Source: Flavobacteriaceae bacterium
GTDB lineage: Bacteria > Bacteroidota > Bacteroidia > Flavobacteriales > Flavobacteriaceae
Length of the DNA stretch: 13,081 nucleotides
Direction of reading: 5' to 3'
Assembly (NCBI GenBank): GCA_016649785.1
Contig: JAENXB010000061.1
Span: 1-13,081, forward strand
Positions 12,747 to 13,081 of the stretch are shown here, one piece after another. Under the pieces are notes generated by a model. That model ran no database searches, was not told the DNA's origin, and saw only the letters and a program-made list of their open reading frames with translations. How positions within the stretch are numbered: position 1 is the stretch's first letter; each line of letters starts with the position of its first letter. Position numbers and translations under genes: made by a program.

Positions 12747-13081
12747 TTTTATCAGGAACAAGTTTAATTTCGTGGGGATAGAGCAATACTTTTTTTCGGC
12801 TTTTTTCAGAAGGGATTAAATTTTTAAGCATAATGTGATTTACATCTCCAAAAAGAGAAGCGACGTACTTGCCTGGAGGATTCTCATACAATTTTCGCGG
12901 CCTGTCCTGAGCGTCAATCTTTCCGTCTTTAAGCACAATTGTTTTGTCGGCAAATGAAAGGGCATCAGTGCTGTCATGAGTAGCGGTGATTGAGGTGATA
13001 TTCTTTTCTTTTAAATAGGCAAACAAGCTTCTGCGCAAATTGTTTTTTCTGAAATGGTCTATATGGCTGAAGGGTTCGTCC
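12742..13081 (-). CDS. ABC transporter ATP-binding protein (partial, truncated C-terminus)
   Basis: The gene enters from the right edge, so its N-terminal part (Walker A, signature) is outside the window. The visible part starts at the end of Walker B with DEPFSHID, including the D-loop. It continues through the H-loop ITATHDSTDALSFADKTIVL with the switch histidine, then KDGKIDAQDRPRKLYENPPGKYVASLFGDVNHI. This resembles ATPases of the metal or polyamine importer type with an extra C-terminal domain. The frame then reads LLYPHEIKLVPDKS and stops at 12742-12744, earlier than expected. The partner permease and substrate are not visible. The nucleotide-binding domain appears intact where seen, so the protein may still work without its accessory domain. 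Confidence 0.8.
   Translation of the reverse strand, partial: DEPFSHIDHFRKNNLRRSLFAYLKEKNITSITATHDSTDALSFADKTIVLKDGKIDAQDRPRKLYENPPGKYVASLFGDVNHIMLKNLIPSEKSRKKVLLYPHEIKLVPDKS

Overview
The window looks like a chromosomal segment of a Flavobacteriaceae-type Bacteroidota, perhaps near Gramella, Salegentibacter or Zunongwangia. The evidence is moderately AT-rich DNA, almost no Shine-Dalgarno signals, several -7 boxes of the TAnnTTTG type, the gene order pdxA-yceD-rpmF-fabH-accB-accC, and characteristic flavobacterial proteins and intergenic repeats. This placement rests on recognition by eye, not on a search.

Layout. Positions 1-2121 hold the possible tail of a gene, a secreted DUF1080 (3-keto-disaccharide-hydrolase-like) protein and an extended-SDR sugar epimerase/dehydratase, which look like a small carbohydrate-processing group. 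Positions 2400-3590 hold three tandem, separately spaced genes for tiny secreted proteins. Each is a signal peptide, a short low-complexity passenger, and a near-identical C-terminal PPPPGLxLP(I/L)D / hydrophobic helix / basic tail module. This resembles an exosortase-type sorting signal (the class I recall as PID-CTERM) and is the most interesting part of the window. Two of the three also share a 36-nt leader that is 31/36 identical and runs into the start codon.

Positions 3586-9245 are core metabolism: ribE (minus strand, stop codon overlapping the last small gene) diverges from pdxA, followed by yceD-rpmF with a terminator, then the fatty-acid initiation genes fabH-accB-accC, also closed by a clear terminator. 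AccB and AccC form part of acetyl-CoA carboxylase, and FabH condenses acetyl-CoA with malonyl-ACP made from its product.

Positions 9246-10024 contain no gene but several classes of palindromic or degenerate repeats typical of this phylum. Next come an FAD-dependent oxidoreductase of unknown substrate, a spacer made of degenerate 7-bp tandem repeats, and an mtgA/GreA-like pair joined by an ATGA overlap. A near-perfect 29-nt palindrome follows. The window ends inside a minus-strand ABC-transporter ATPase whose C-terminal accessory domain appears frameshifted, and probably also internally deleted.
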